Of a stretch of 32,490 nt of DNA, positions 21,568-31,048 are shown one piece after another. The notes below the pieces were generated by a model. It had not been told where the DNA came from and did not search any database. It saw nothing but the letters and a program-made list of their open reading frames with translations. The stretch covers positions 1-32,490 of the forward strand of contig JAAYCF010000178.1 of assembly GCA_012744415.1 (NCBI GenBank), written 5' to 3'. Position numbers and translations under genes: made by a program. Position 1 is the stretch's first letter, and each line of letters starts with the position of its first letter. This stretch comes from Thermotogaceae bacterium. GTDB taxonomy: Bacteria > Thermotogota > Thermotogae > MWEM01.

Positions 21568-21867
21568 GTGGCGCGGACGGGAAGAAAGAAACGCGGCGAT
21601 ATTTCACGTCTAAAAATGTATGACTTGATAAAGATCGCCGGCGCGCGAACGCGGATAGTCAGACTAGCCCCTAAAGCGCGTTGGTGGCGTGCTTTGCGGG
21701 GGATCGGTGTGCATAAAGCGCAACCGTTTTTTTCTCTATTGTTTTTTCTGATCAGCGCGATTTCCGCGTTCTTATTATTCGCGGCTATGCGGTTTTTGGA
21801 TGATTTCCTATCCGAACGCTTTGAACGTGGTTTTGGTTCCAGCGTGGGAAAGAAAAATCGGGCCTAA
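21568..21867 (+). CDS. Possible small basic single-span membrane protein (doubtful ORF)
   Basis: A 99-codon ORF with a GTG start 21568 preceded by AGGA at 21552-21555. The first 50 residues are strongly basic (RTGRKKRGDISRLK, RIVRLAPKARWWRALRG) and are followed by one hydrophobic helix (FFSLLFFLISAISAFLLFAA, about 54-73). Its stop lies in the loop of the hairpin at 21855-21876, as often seen for real genes. I recognise no family. The GTG start, weak SD and lack of a promoter between the tRNA terminator and the ORF keep confidence low. Confidence 0.35.
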   Translation: MARTGRKKRGDISRLKMYDLIKIAGARTRIVRLAPKARWWRALRGIGVHKAQPFFSLLFFLISAISAFLLFAAMRFLDDFLSERFERGFGSSVGKKNRA

Positions 21868-21876
21868 GCCCGATTT
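21849..21876 (-). terminator. Terminator of the chemoreceptor gene (possibly bidirectional)
   Basis: On the minus strand AAATCGGGC, loop TTAG, GCCCGATTT, then TTCTTT. It follows the chemoreceptor stop by 24 bases. On the plus strand the same hairpin lacks a T tract. Confidence 0.7.
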
Positions 21877-21900
21877 GCAGCGCCGGATATTTACGCATGT

Positions 21901-24207
21901 TCATACTTTGAAGTCTTTCATTCGATTATCGAGTTTGACCGCGATCTCCGAAAGCGTTTGAGCGGATTGGGCCAATTCGCCGATGGAGTCGGCAGTGGAT
22001 TTCACCGATCGGTTTAGCCCTTTGACCGTTTGGGAGGCGTCTTCGAAGCGTTTGGCGATCTTCTCTGACTGTTTGGAAACGGCTGCTATCTCTTGGTTCT
22101 GATCCTCCAGCAAGGTTGAGAAATCCCTGATAAAACGTTGGCTGGTCCGGAGCGTTTCGGTAAGCGCGTTCGTTTCCTGAGATACGACCTTGATCCCGAC
22201 AAGGACCTCTTCCATCCCGCTCACGTGTGTCTGGGACTTCTCTACGACCTGATCAACCCGTTTCGTGATGACTGTGATGCGTTGGCGGATGTCGTCCACC
22301 ATCTTGTTGGATTCGACCGCCAGTTTGCGCACTTCGTCAGCCACAACGGCGAAGCCTCTTCCGGCATCGCCAGCGCGTGCCGCCTCGATGGCGGCATTGA
22401 GCGCTAACAGATTCGTTTGTTCTGCGATTCCGGAGATTCCTTCCACAAACGTTTCAATCTCCTGGGTGATACTTTTCAGCACGAGAATGTCCTTCATCGT
22501 TCCTGAAATCTCAGTGCCCACTTCTTCGACCCGACAGACGATAGCATCGATCTTCTTTTTGTTCTGATCGGAGTTTTGAAGGTTTTTTTCTGTCTCGACC
22601 ACATTTTTCTGCACTTTTTTGGCGGTTTCGCCGCTGTTCGAGACTAAAGATAGCGTTTGTTCGGTGACATTCCCCAATTCTTTCACCGATTGATCGATGC
22701 TTTTATTCATCTCATCCATATTGGAAGAGATCTCTTCTGCCGTAGCGGAGTTTTCTTCGACGGAAGACACCACCGTTTCGGATTCGATTTGTATCTTTTG
22801 CGCCGCTCCGGAAACCTCTCCAACGGTGGTTTTCATGGTATTGACCACGTCTTTGAAACTGCTCAAGATCTGGCCGAGTTCATCTTTTGAAGGCTTGAAG
22901 TCTAAAGCGCCTGAAAAATCAAGGTTTTTCATTTTTTCGGCGACGGGAAGGAGTTGCTTCATCAATTTGCGGAAGAGACCGTAGATGTAGAGGAAAGATA
23001 GCGCGGTGATCACAATCGCCAATACGAGAAGCCATAGAATCTTTTGTCCCGAGTTGTCCGTTGTGGCAACCGTATTCTTTCCTTCTGCCTTCATGTTGAC
23101 GATCGCACTTTCCACCTTCTCTTGCTCTTCTGTGAACAAAGCGTTTAGCGAACGGCTGATCGCTTCGATTTCGGCGTTGATCTTTTGATTCACGAGCTCC
23201 AATGACCGGGAGCGAATCGCTTCGATGCTTTCCTGGAGTTTGTAGATTGATTCGTTGTTGAGAGCGATCTCCGCTCCGATAAAACTGGTGGAGATGAGTA
23301 AATCGATATAGCTGGATAAGGTCGAGTCGTAGTTTTGCATGCTTCTTTCGATCAATACCTTTTGCATTTTTTCTGTATCGGTTAGCGTGCCTTCCGCTTC
23401 CAAGACGGTAAGTTCTTCCCGTATGCGTTTTAAGAGATCATCGGGGCTTTCTTCCAGAGAGTAGATATCCCCTTCTCGCAATCCGACTTCTCGACGCATA
23501 ATCATGAGTTTGTAGAAGGAAAGGCCGCGAATCCGTTCGTCGAGCAGATCCGATTCCCAAAGGGTTTCGTGCTCGATCAAACTCAAATCTTCGACCACTG
23601 CCTCAGATTTTAAAGCGCTTTTGAAGGTTTGCGCGCGTTCGTTTTCGGGGGCGGAAAGGGATTGCTCTATGAGCGCCCTGATTTTCCCGACCGCTTCGTC
23701 GTATCGTTCGCCGTCCATTGTTAAAAATTCATCGACATTTGCTTCGTTCTGCGCAAAAGAAGTCTGCAACTCGTTCACGATATAGACGCGGTATTGGTCC
23801 AACAGAGCCAAACTTCGCAGCTCTTCCTTTTTATACTTCGTCAGCTCATCCGTATACCCTCCGATTTTTTGAATCGATTGAAGAACGGCCGGAGAGTTCA
23901 ATGCGTTCGCCTTTTCGATAACGCGCGTCAACTGGCTGTCGAACTGCGTTTTTCGGGAATTCACATCGTCGTCTTTCTGCAGGTAACCGATCTGGAAGGC
24001 TTCTCGCGTGAGCAGGCTGACCGCCTCATCGAATTCGCGCACTTGTGTATACAGCAGGAAATCGGTGTTGACGGTATCGGCGCTTTCGACAACCCGGTTG
24101 GCTCCCCTCCGGATATCATCGTTTGACGCTTTGATGATGAGAAGTACAACAGCGAATACGGCTAAAACGGCAACGATCAACAGTAAAATCCTCATCGCTA
24201 TCTTCAT
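21901..24207 (-). CDS. Methyl-accepting chemotaxis protein
   Basis: A 768-residue chemoreceptor with one N-terminal membrane helix (about 5-24, [20 protein letters not shown]). An extracytoplasmic sensor of about 360 mostly coiled-coil residues follows, without a recognisable Cache or 4HB signature. A second helix ([19 protein letters not shown]) comes next, then a linker with HAMP-like features and a long signalling coiled coil. The hairpin tip [20 protein letters not shown] and [15 protein letters not shown] is the strictly conserved CheA/CheW contact region. There is no C-terminal CheR pentapeptide (it ends [11 protein letters not shown]). I chose ATG 24207, with SD GGGGAGG, over TTG 24228, which would start before the SD. 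A near-consensus promoter lies upstream. No other chemotaxis gene is nearby, so the ligand is unknown. Confidence 0.93.
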   Translation of the reverse strand: MKIAMRILLLIVAVLAVFAVVLLIIKASNDDIRRGANRVVESADTVNTDFLLYTQVREFDEAVSLLTREAFQIGYLQKDDDVNSRKTQFDSQLTRVIEKANALNSPAVLQSIQKIGGYTDELTKYKKEELRSLALLDQYRVYIVNELQTSFAQNEANVDEFLTMDGERYDEAVGKIRALIEQSLSAPENERAQTFKSALKSEAVVEDLSLIEHETLWESDLLDERIRGLSFYKLMIMRREVGLREGDIYSLEESPDDLLKRIREELTVLEAEGTLTDTEKMQKVLIERSMQNYDSTLSSYIDLLISTSFIGAEIALNNESIYKLQESIEAIRSRSLELVNQKINAEIEAISRSLNALFTEEQEKVESAIVNMKAEGKNTVATTDNSGQKILWLLVLAIVITALSFLYIYGLFRKLMKQLLPVAEKMKNLDFSGALDFKPSKDELGQILSSFKDVVNTMKTTVGEVSGAAQKIQIESETVVSSVEENSATAEEISSNMDEMNKSIDQSVKELGNVTEQTLSLVSNSGETAKKVQKNVVETEKNLQNSDQNKKKIDAIVCRVEEVGTEISGTMKDILVLKSITQEIETFVEGISGIAEQTNLLALNAAIEAARAGDAGRGFAVVADEVRKLAVESNKMVDDIRQRITVITKRVDQVVEKSQTHVSGMEEVLVGIKVVSQETNALTETLRTSQRFIRDFSTLLEDQNQEIAAVSKQSEKIAKRFEDASQTVKGLNRSVKSTADSIGELAQSAQTLSEIAVKLDNRMKDFKV

Positions 24208-24242
24208 ATGTCCGCCTCCCCTTGGCAATCTTGGATAACTGT

Positions 24243-24271
24243 ATTATACGCGGACAAATATGAAATGCCAA
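24243..24271 (-). promoter_or_regulatory. Promoter of the chemoreceptor gene
   Basis: Minus strand TTGGCA (complement of 24266-24271), a 17-base spacer and TATAAT (complement of 24243-24248). Confidence 0.8.
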
Positions 24272-24360
24272 GAAAAAATTTACATTCCGACGAAGACGCC
24301 TCAAGAGGATAGAGATTTACGAAGATCTATTATCGCGCGCGTTAACGAACGGGAGCCGGG

Positions 24361-25596
24361 TTAACCCCAGAAGTCCGCGGTTTGCGCTTGGGTTTCTTTC
24401 TCGGAACGAGCGGAAGGTTCGATGATCTGCAGCGCCTTTTCCGCGGAAGCACCATCTTTAAGAAGGTCGAAGAACTCTATCAAGCTTTTGACGACTTGTC
24501 GCATCTCCACGAATTGGCTCTGATGGAAGGGAGAACTCAAACGGGTTTTGACCGCTTCTTTCAAAGCGGCGGTGACCGTATTCTTCGGGTCGTAACCGTA
24601 TGCGGCCGCGTAAATCGCGGACAAATCCGCGAAGAGGGGGTCGAAGACGTCGGGAGAGACGAGCGCCAGTGTCTGAACCGTGGATTCGGTGGTGACCGAT
24701 ACCTCGGTTTTCAAACGGTCGTATAACGCCAAATAGCTTTTTACACCGCGATCGGGGTTTTCGAACCAGTTGGGAGTTCCCAGCATGATGCAGTAGAGAT
24801 GAGGCAAGTCCTTGGATGAGATCATGTCCAGTATCTCGCGGAGGGCTTCATATCCTTTGAAAGTGGTTCGCGAGGGCAGGTTTTGCATCAATTCGAGCTC
24901 GTCGAAGACCATGATGACCCCATTGTAGGCGATAGCCTGCGATAACTTTAAAATGTCCTGGATAAACAGGTAACTTTCTTCTTTGGTCTCGACCCGGCGG
25001 CTGATCTTGATCGCTTTCAGATCCCAGTAGTTCACCTTCCTGCCGGACATCCAGTCGACGATCTTCTTTTTTTGATCTTCCATGCCTGAAAGATGCGCTT
25101 CTATAAAGGCAGAGATCGCCATATTGAAATCATTCGTGAACTCAAAATCGAGGATCTTTTGAGTGATTTGTTCCTTGAATAAAACGTCCTGGCCTCTCGT
25201 TAGGCCCGTCTGTTCTATCTCCCGGACCACTTTTTCCGCCCATTGCGAAAGCAGGTAAAATAAGGAATCGCCGGCGAACTCCGGCGTAATCATACCGTTG
25301 ATGATGGCTTGGTACAGCTCGACCGGTTTGGAGAGGGGGGGCTCGGAAACATAAATCGGGAGCAGACCGGCCTCAAGCCCCAATTCTAAGGCGGTTCTTC
25401 CTAGAAGGGACTTCCCGGTGCCGTAATCGCCGATAAGCACACGGATGGCGCTCCCCCCGGAAGCCACGAATTCGATATCTTTCCGGAGTATGCTCATTTC
25501 ACGCTCCCGGCCCTTCAGGATACGGCAAGCGGCGCCGAAGGGAAGGTCGGATCCGTTTCGGAGCGAACGGATGATCTCTTCTTCAAACGTGGACAT
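24361..25596 (-). CDS. BrxD/DUF2791-like P-loop ATPase
   Basis: The 411-residue product opens with IIRSLRNGSDLPFGAACRI and LKGREREMSILRKDI, the layout of DUF2791 (BREX BrxD-like) ATPases. Walker A is GDYGTGKSLL (56-65), Walker B is IMVFDELELMQNL (228-240), and a possible sensor lies in YCIMLGTPNWFENP. The C-terminal third is helical (VEMRQVVKSLIEFFDLL). In BREX loci BrxD sits with PglZ, BrxC and a methylase, none of which are here, so a BREX role is not supported. The start overlaps the previous stop by one base (TAATG), so it is coupled to a membrane-anchored coiled-coil gene upstream. They may form a two-component ATPase of unknown function. No terminator is visible between it and the chemoreceptor promoter. 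Confidence 0.75.
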   Translation of the reverse strand: MSTFEEEIIRSLRNGSDLPFGAACRILKGREREMSILRKDIEFVASGGSAIRVLIGDYGTGKSLLGRTALELGLEAGLLPIYVSEPPLSKPVELYQAIINGMITPEFAGDSLFYLLSQWAEKVVREIEQTGLTRGQDVLFKEQITQKILDFEFTNDFNMAISAFIEAHLSGMEDQKKKIVDWMSGRKVNYWDLKAIKISRRVETKEESYLFIQDILKLSQAIAYNGVIMVFDELELMQNLPSRTTFKGYEALREILDMISSKDLPHLYCIMLGTPNWFENPDRGVKSYLALYDRLKTEVSVTTESTVQTLALVSPDVFDPLFADLSAIYAAAYGYDPKNTVTAALKEAVKTRLSSPFHQSQFVEMRQVVKSLIEFFDLLKDGASAEKALQIIEPSARSEKETQAQTADFWG

Positions 25597-26324
25597 TAAA
25601 CACGAACCTCATTCAAAAAAACATCGGCTATATCCGAAATGTCTTCTTCCCTCAATCCCTCTCCCCATAAGACTTTCATAGTTCCGTTCACATCTTTGAT
25701 TTTGATCAAGGGCACACCCGCAAAGACCAGCTTCCGACTAATCATCGGTAATAAAAATTTGGCTGTGGCGCCGTCTAAACCCAGATCTTCCGTTTTATGC
25801 CATTCGCAGTCTTCTTTTCGAAAGAGGCTATTGAGAAAAAGCTTCTCATCGGTTGATAACATCAGGTATTTTTGCTTTATTTTTTCTACTAAAGAAGTCT
25901 CGGGAACGGTTTGGCCAAAAGCGCCGTTTAGCATTCGCTTTTCCTGAGGCAAAGGCTGAACCAAACGGGGACCGATGGTTTCTTCCAACGATTTGATCGT
26001 TTGTTCTATCAATTCCAAACGTCTGTCGAGTTGGGAGAGTCCGTTTTCGAAATCGATCCGTTCCGAGGCAACAGAAGCGGTCGCTCTTCCTCCCGCGCGA
26101 TCCTCTATCTCGCCCTTTGCCACGGAGAGTTCCGAACGAAGCTCTTTCGTTTTTGCGTTCCATTCGCTTCGAAGGTTTTGCAGTTCCTGAAGAATTTTTC
26201 CGGTAGCGCGTTCGTTTTCCTGAAGCCGTTTTTCTTGCTCTTCTCCCAACCGGGAGATCTTAAAGTTGCCCATCAGAATAAAAAAACAAGTCAAAGAAGA
26301 AAGGACGAGTGCTAAGACATCCAT
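25596..26324 (-). CDS. Membrane-anchored coiled-coil protein, partner of the DUF2791-like ATPase
   Basis: The 242-residue product has an N-terminal membrane helix (VLALVLSSLTCFFILMGNF, 3-21) and a long charged coiled coil (about 25-120, rich in EEQEKRLQENERATGKILQE-like heptads). A C-terminal globular part (about 140-242) includes YLMLSTDEKLFLNSLFRKED and ATAKFLLPMISRKLVFAGVP, which reads like a winged-helix. I recognise no named family. Gene order and the one-base overlap imply the protein positions or regulates the ATPase at the membrane. Start ATG 26324 has GGGGGG eight bases upstream. The upstream region carries a possible promoter and a 9-bp inverted repeat. Confidence 0.7.
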   Translation of the reverse strand: MDVLALVLSSLTCFFILMGNFKISRLGEEQEKRLQENERATGKILQELQNLRSEWNAKTKELRSELSVAKGEIEDRAGGRATASVASERIDFENGLSQLDRRLELIEQTIKSLEETIGPRLVQPLPQEKRMLNGAFGQTVPETSLVEKIKQKYLMLSTDEKLFLNSLFRKEDCEWHKTEDLGLDGATAKFLLPMISRKLVFAGVPLIKIKDVNGTMKVLWGEGLREEDISDIADVFLNEVRV

Positions 26325-26336
26325 CTTCTAACCCCC

Positions 26337-26395
26337 CTTTGTGATTCTCACATACAATACCAATAAGATAAGAACACCCCTATCATATCACAAAG
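26337..26395. repeat. 9-bp inverted repeat flanking a putative promoter
   Basis: CTTTGTGAT (26337-26345) and its exact complement ATCACAAAG (26387-26395) enclose 41 bases. On the minus strand TTGTGA, a 17-base spacer and TATCTT form a possible promoter starting within the outer arm. Confidence 0.5.
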
Positions 26396-26485
26396 CGGCC
26401 CGAAGTTAGAAGATTGACCGAAAATCGTAACGGGTGAGGGAATCGGTTGTAGCGCCCCGATTTGGCCCGTATTCTCGAGAGAATA

Positions 26486-26527
26486 AAAAAACCGCTCCAA
26501 AAGGAGTAGCGATTAGAGCGGTTTTTT
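26486..26527 (-). terminator. Terminator of the alpha-2-macroglobulin operon
   Basis: AAAAAACCGCTC and its complement GAGCGGTTTTTT form a 12-bp stem with an internal CTCC/GGAG option. A/T runs on both sides make it potentially bidirectional. It lies 11 bases after the stop of the macroglobulin gene. Confidence 0.85.
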
Positions 26528-26537
26528 CAGTGTTTCG

Positions 26538-29500
26538 CTATTCGTGGACTTGAATCTGGTATCCGTTTGTCACAAAGACGCGGCTCGGATCGTACATTTC
26601 ATACAGTACGGCTGGGGGCACCTGGAAAGTGCCCGCCGTGGTGATCGTGTAGTAATATTTTTCGTTGGCATTCCCCTCGCTCATGGCGCTGTAGAAAGCT
26701 GCCGTACGGTCGTAACGGTCCTCTTTGTGCGTGTACCAGAGCCAGTTGGATCCGTAACCAAAATACTTGCCTTCATAATAACCGTACTCGCCTTCGGCCT
26801 GTATGAAGGCAGCCGGTATCGAATCCTCCAGTACAGAATACGCCAGCGATTCGGTTGTGTTGATCGGAAACCGATGGCGCACCTTGTCTCCCACCTTCAA
26901 TACCGTTTTGTTCGGGACGAAGTAGAGGGAATAATGGCCGTCGTATCCTAACCACGGGTTTTTGTTCAGGACGAGATGATCCGGGTAGAAACCCAACACC
27001 CGGCAATTTTCTCCGAAAGAAAGTCCGGTATCGTGCCCGTTGACGAAAAGTTCGTACACATCGTCTTGATAGCGATCGGTGTAGGCATAAACCAATTCAT
27101 AGTTTGTTAAAAGAATCGGGTCGATGTCCACGGGAATCCCCTTCTGTACGATGAGGCCCGGCAAGATGGGCACATCCCACGGAAGATAGATATCGAAACG
27201 GTAGGTATCGATCTGGTCTTTGTCTTGATAGGTATAGCTTGTCACTTCGTACAACTTCTCCAGTTTTCTTGAAAAACGGGTTTCAGGGGTCTTTGTCTTG
27301 TAATCCTCCAGTTTCCACGTTTCCGTACCGGTTAATTTCCAGAGAAGCCCTTGCGTGCCGCTGATATCGATTTCAAGAGAATCGCCCGCGCGCAAACAAA
27401 TGGGAATCGTGAGGCGTTCTCCTTTCAGAAGGGTTCTTGCGTATTGGGTGAACTCCGGAATATAGTCGGAGAGATTGCCTTCCGCTTGCCAGACGTACTG
27501 GTCTGAGAGAAGCTCGTCTCCCGCGAGGGCCATGACGGCGAAGGAGGTGTCTTTGGTGGACGTCCAATACTCACCCGACCGGTTCTTGAACAGATAAAGG
27601 ATTAATCCGCGCTTTTCGGCGCCTTCGTAGGCAAGGGCATGCATCAAAGACAACAACAGGGCATTTTTCTGGAAGGAACTCATGAAGTAGGCGTTCTTTT
27701 CAAACCGCACATAGAATAACGGCGCCGCTCGCGTCCCTTGCCCGATAATCTCATTCAGCAGAGCGTCAGCCGCGGATTTCTCTCCCATCCTAACGAAAGA
27801 CAACGCCAAAAAAAGCTTCGTTTCAAGGTTATCGGTGGCCGTCAGGAGCAAGGGATACTCCGAGTCGAACAGTTTGATCACGTAATAGCAGAAGGCCTCA
27901 TACTCTTTTGCTTGCTTGATGACGTTTTTAAGAGCCTGTACTCCCATGGCCACGACGTCCTCGTTCACTTCGTAGCCGGACTGTTTCAATTGATCGAAAG
28001 CGTACAGGACATAGGCTGTCATAAAGGGATCCGAAGACCCTCCGGCCCACCATCCCCAGCCTCCCTGATAGTTCTGCAGCCCATACAACCTCTGAACGCC
28101 ATTTCGGATGATATCCTCTATCGCGTTGAACGGTTCTTGATCACCTATTTCCGGACGTTCCTGGATCAGATACCGGGCCACGATCGCCGGCAGGAACGAG
28201 CTGACAGTTTGTTCCACGCATCCATACGGATAGCGGATCAAATACCGTAAGGCTTCGAGCAAATCTCCCGAGATATCGGCGCTGATCGTCAGTGACAATC
28301 GGGTTTCCGTTTCCGCTTGGTAGGCGATCCTTTGGTTTTCAAGGCTTAGCAGGCCGCTGAGACCCGTCGGAATTTCCATCGTGTTCGGCTTCACGGGTAT
28401 CACATGCACCATCGCGTCGGAAGCCGTAACGCCTTCGGCTTTGAGGGAAAAGGCGAGCGATGTCTCCTGTTCCACCTCCGGAAGCGCGATCGTAAACCAG
28501 AAGACCCGACTGCTTCTCGCCGGTATGACTGCGGTTTGCACCAAAACTTCGCTTTGCGCTTCTTGCGGCAATCCTAAAGATACGGTAAAAGTTTCTTCTT
28601 GATCCAGACTGTTTCCGACCAGTAGGCCGACGCGCGTTTGATCTCCCGAGCGAAGGAACTTCGGGAACACCGGGTTGACCGTTACCGGAAGCGTCGACAG
28701 AATCTGGGTCTTGGCATATCCCGTTAACCCCGTTTTCGTAAAGGCCATCGCGCGCACACTCCAGGTCGTTAGGTCTTCGGGCAAGGTTATTTCTGTTTTG
28801 TCGCTGCCGGAAACCACCCATAAAGGCGTCCAAAAGGCCGTGTCCGAAAACTTCGTGCGAACCTTCACCGAACGGTTTGTTGCAGCTTGTTTCGTTTGCG
28901 CGAGCGTCTCCGCTGTTTCATAGACATAGTCGGACGATTGCGTATTCCTCAGACGGTAATAATAGTAAGAATCATTGAAATAATAAAAACCATATCGGAG
29001 GGGAGGATTGGTCAGAATGTTCAGCAAGCCTTCCCAATCATCGTCTCCGTAGAGATCGAGAACGGCCTGGTCCAGGATGCCCAGCGTCACGGCTCCTTCC
29101 ACCGGTTTTTCTTCTTTGTTCATCAGCTGCACTTCGAGAGGAATGGTTTCGCCGGGTCGGGTCTCTTCGGGCGCCCGTATAAGGATCGTCGCTTGGCGAT
29201 GACTCAAATCCACAGGAACGGATAGATACTTCGTCAACCATTTCGACCCGTAAAAGGACACGAATCGGCATCTCAAGGAAGAGGCATTGACTTTGTCGGA
29301 TACGTAGAAAGCAATCTGCCCGTTGCCGTTTTTGAGCTTTATTTCCCGAATACTGGCCTGGTTGCCGTCATCGATCAAAGCTAAAACGCTCAGCGACGGA
29401 AAGGAGGAAACCACATTGAAGATAATCTGATCGCCCGGGCCGGCGGTTTCCAGATTGGTGAAGACATCCAGCTCTTTGCCGGTTCGATAGGTATAGGTGG

Positions 29501-31037
29501 AAGCATAAGAGAACAAATACCGTTCCACGGCGTAAGCCGGATATTTCGCGTCAGTCAGGCGGAATCGGTAAGATCCCGGTTTTTTCGGTTCGTAGGCTAA
29601 CTGAAACGCCCCGTTTGGATCGGCATAGACGGTGGACGAAGCCTCGAGCGTGTCGTCGTAAAAGATTTCCAGGATCATCGCGCGGGCGATGTCAGCCTGC
29701 GAAAGGAGGCTTTTAACCTGTACGGTTCCGTTTGCCGTTTGTCCGAAGGGTAACCACGACTTCGAGAGCTTAAAATCGATCTCGACGTCGGAAGGAATAT
29801 ACCGGAAGAAGAGGGTGTCTTCGATCTCTCGGCCGGTCTGGTCGACTACCGTACAGGTGACCTGCACGTTCTGTTTTTTGTTTCGCGGGATTTGTAGCGA
29901 AGCGTTGGCGACGCCGTCTTTAACCGGAAAGACGCGGCTGTCCAGTATCTTTTCGGATTCGTCGTAGTAGTCTTCCGAAAGCTCGATGACGTGCAGGTGA
30001 AGATTGGCGTCCGAAACGCTTTGCCCGTAGTAGTAAGTGGCTTCCACACGCAGGTCTATCGGCTCGTCAAGCGCGAAAACCGGTTTTTGAAGCGCGGCCT
30101 TTACCGTAAACGAGGGCTTGGCGTAGTCCGCCAATTCAAAGTAACGAACGCTCTCTTTCTTTTCGAAACGAATCTTGACGGTATAGTGTCCCCGCGTATC
30201 ATCCGGGAAGGTTTCATAAATAAAGCTGATCCCTCCCCAAGAATCGGACTGAAAGACGCTTCTCATCTTTTCTCTTCCCAGCGGATCCTCGATAACGACT
30301 TCAACGGAACGCTGAGCCAACAATTCACCGGTTTGGGAATCCAATAAGACCGCCCGAGCCTGGACCAAATCCCCCGGACGATATAAAGGACGGTCCGTCA
30401 GGAAGATCAAAGGGTCGCGCTCCGCGTATTCCTGACGGAGGGAGTCCGAAAGGAACAGAATCCCATAAGGGGTTTCGATAAACAGCGTTTCTTCCACAAT
30501 CCTTGATTTCTCTATCTCGACGATACCCGTAGAAGGAGCTATTGATAGGGGTATCGGGGAAGTGTACCCCGTAACGATCTGCGTGAATCGGACATCCTTT
30601 CCTTCGGTGTTGTCCCAAAGCTTTAGGAAGACAGATTCACCCATGCTCACCAAAGCGCCGTTCACGTTCGTCTTCAGCAGGAGGGTGTAGTCTTTTTCGC
30701 TTTTCGAGACAAATTCAAGGAGGTAAGTTCCGGTTCTTTCAAAATAACCCGATGGGATCTCCAGACGTTTCCACATCTTCACTTCTTCAAAAAACAAAGT
30801 TTGATCAGACTGTTTGAGCGGCTTTTTTAAAGAATCGCTCTTGAATTCGCCCAAAAAATCTTGAAGCGCGGGACCCATATAGTATAGGTTGACGGTTACT
30901 CCGTCAGGTTCGTCATAGACCCAAAACGAGTAGGATTGATAAGGATAAAGAATGGCGTTTCTGTCCGTAGAGACGTAACCGAATGCGATACCCGATATCG
31001 CAATAAGAAAAAGAAAGAGCCATAAAGCGTTTTTCAT
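26538..31037 (-). CDS. Bacterial alpha-2-macroglobulin with intact thioester motif
   Basis: A 1499-residue secreted protease trap. It has a signal peptide (ALWLFLFLIAISGIAFG) with no lipobox Cys, unlike the lipidated E. coli form. Macroglobulin beta domains follow, including the MG2-type DRPLYRPGDLVQARAVLLDS at about 217-236. A bait-region-like stretch near residues 680-720 is Tyr rich (YYYFNDSYYYYRLRN after PPLRYG). The sequence WVVSGSDKTEITLPEDLTTW is typical of the A2M domain. The thioester YPYGCVEQT has Cys940 and Gln943 and is followed by alpha-alpha-barrel repeats (LQNYQGGWGWWAGGSSDPF). ATG 31037 follows GGGGGG. It is encoded 11 bases after the DUF1175 gene. The usual bacterial partner PBP1C is absent from the window. 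It probably protects the envelope or periplasm from foreign proteases. Confidence 0.92.
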   Translation of the reverse strand: MKNALWLFLFLIAISGIAFGYVSTDRNAILYPYQSYSFWVYDEPDGVTVNLYYMGPALQDFLGEFKSDSLKKPLKQSDQTLFFEEVKMWKRLEIPSGYFERTGTYLLEFVSKSEKDYTLLLKTNVNGALVSMGESVFLKLWDNTEGKDVRFTQIVTGYTSPIPLSIAPSTGIVEIEKSRIVEETLFIETPYGILFLSDSLRQEYAERDPLIFLTDRPLYRPGDLVQARAVLLDSQTGELLAQRSVEVVIEDPLGREKMRSVFQSDSWGGISFIYETFPDDTRGHYTVKIRFEKKESVRYFELADYAKPSFTVKAALQKPVFALDEPIDLRVEATYYYGQSVSDANLHLHVIELSEDYYDESEKILDSRVFPVKDGVANASLQIPRNKKQNVQVTCTVVDQTGREIEDTLFFRYIPSDVEIDFKLSKSWLPFGQTANGTVQVKSLLSQADIARAMILEIFYDDTLEASSTVYADPNGAFQLAYEPKKPGSYRFRLTDAKYPAYAVERYLFSYASTYTYRTGKELDVFTNLETAGPGDQIIFNVVSSFPSLSVLALIDDGNQASIREIKLKNGNGQIAFYVSDKVNASSLRCRFVSFYGSKWLTKYLSVPVDLSHRQATILIRAPEETRPGETIPLEVQLMNKEEKPVEGAVTLGILDQAVLDLYGDDDWEGLLNILTNPPLRYGFYYFNDSYYYYRLRNTQSSDYVYETAETLAQTKQAATNRSVKVRTKFSDTAFWTPLWVVSGSDKTEITLPEDLTTWSVRAMAFTKTGLTGYAKTQILSTLPVTVNPVFPKFLRSGDQTRVGLLVGNSLDQEETFTVSLGLPQEAQSEVLVQTAVIPARSSRVFWFTIALPEVEQETSLAFSLKAEGVTASDAMVHVIPVKPNTMEIPTGLSGLLSLENQRIAYQAETETRLSLTISADISGDLLEALRYLIRYPYGCVEQTVSSFLPAIVARYLIQERPEIGDQEPFNAIEDIIRNGVQRLYGLQNYQGGWGWWAGGSSDPFMTAYVLYAFDQLKQSGYEVNEDVVAMGVQALKNVIKQAKEYEAFCYYVIKLFDSEYPLLLTATDNLETKLFLALSFVRMGEKSAADALLNEIIGQGTRAAPLFYVRFEKNAYFMSSFQKNALLLSLMHALAYEGAEKRGLILYLFKNRSGEYWTSTKDTSFAVMALAGDELLSDQYVWQAEGNLSDYIPEFTQYARTLLKGERLTIPICLRAGDSLEIDISGTQGLLWKLTGTETWKLEDYKTKTPETRFSRKLEKLYEVTSYTYQDKDQIDTYRFDIYLPWDVPILPGLIVQKGIPVDIDPILLTNYELVYAYTDRYQDDVYELFVNGHDTGLSFGENCRVLGFYPDHLVLNKNPWLGYDGHYSLYFVPNKTVLKVGDKVRHRFPINTTESLAYSVLEDSIPAAFIQAEGEYGYYEGKYFGYGSNWLWYTHKEDRYDRTAAFYSAMSEGNANEKYYYTITTAGTFQVPPAVLYEMYDPSRVFVTNGYQIQVHE

Positions 31038-31048
31038 AATGTCCCCCC

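Noticed and set aside
24361-25596. A BREX defence locus
   Set aside because: Only a BrxD-like ATPase is present; PglZ, BrxC, BrxL and a methylase are missing from the window.
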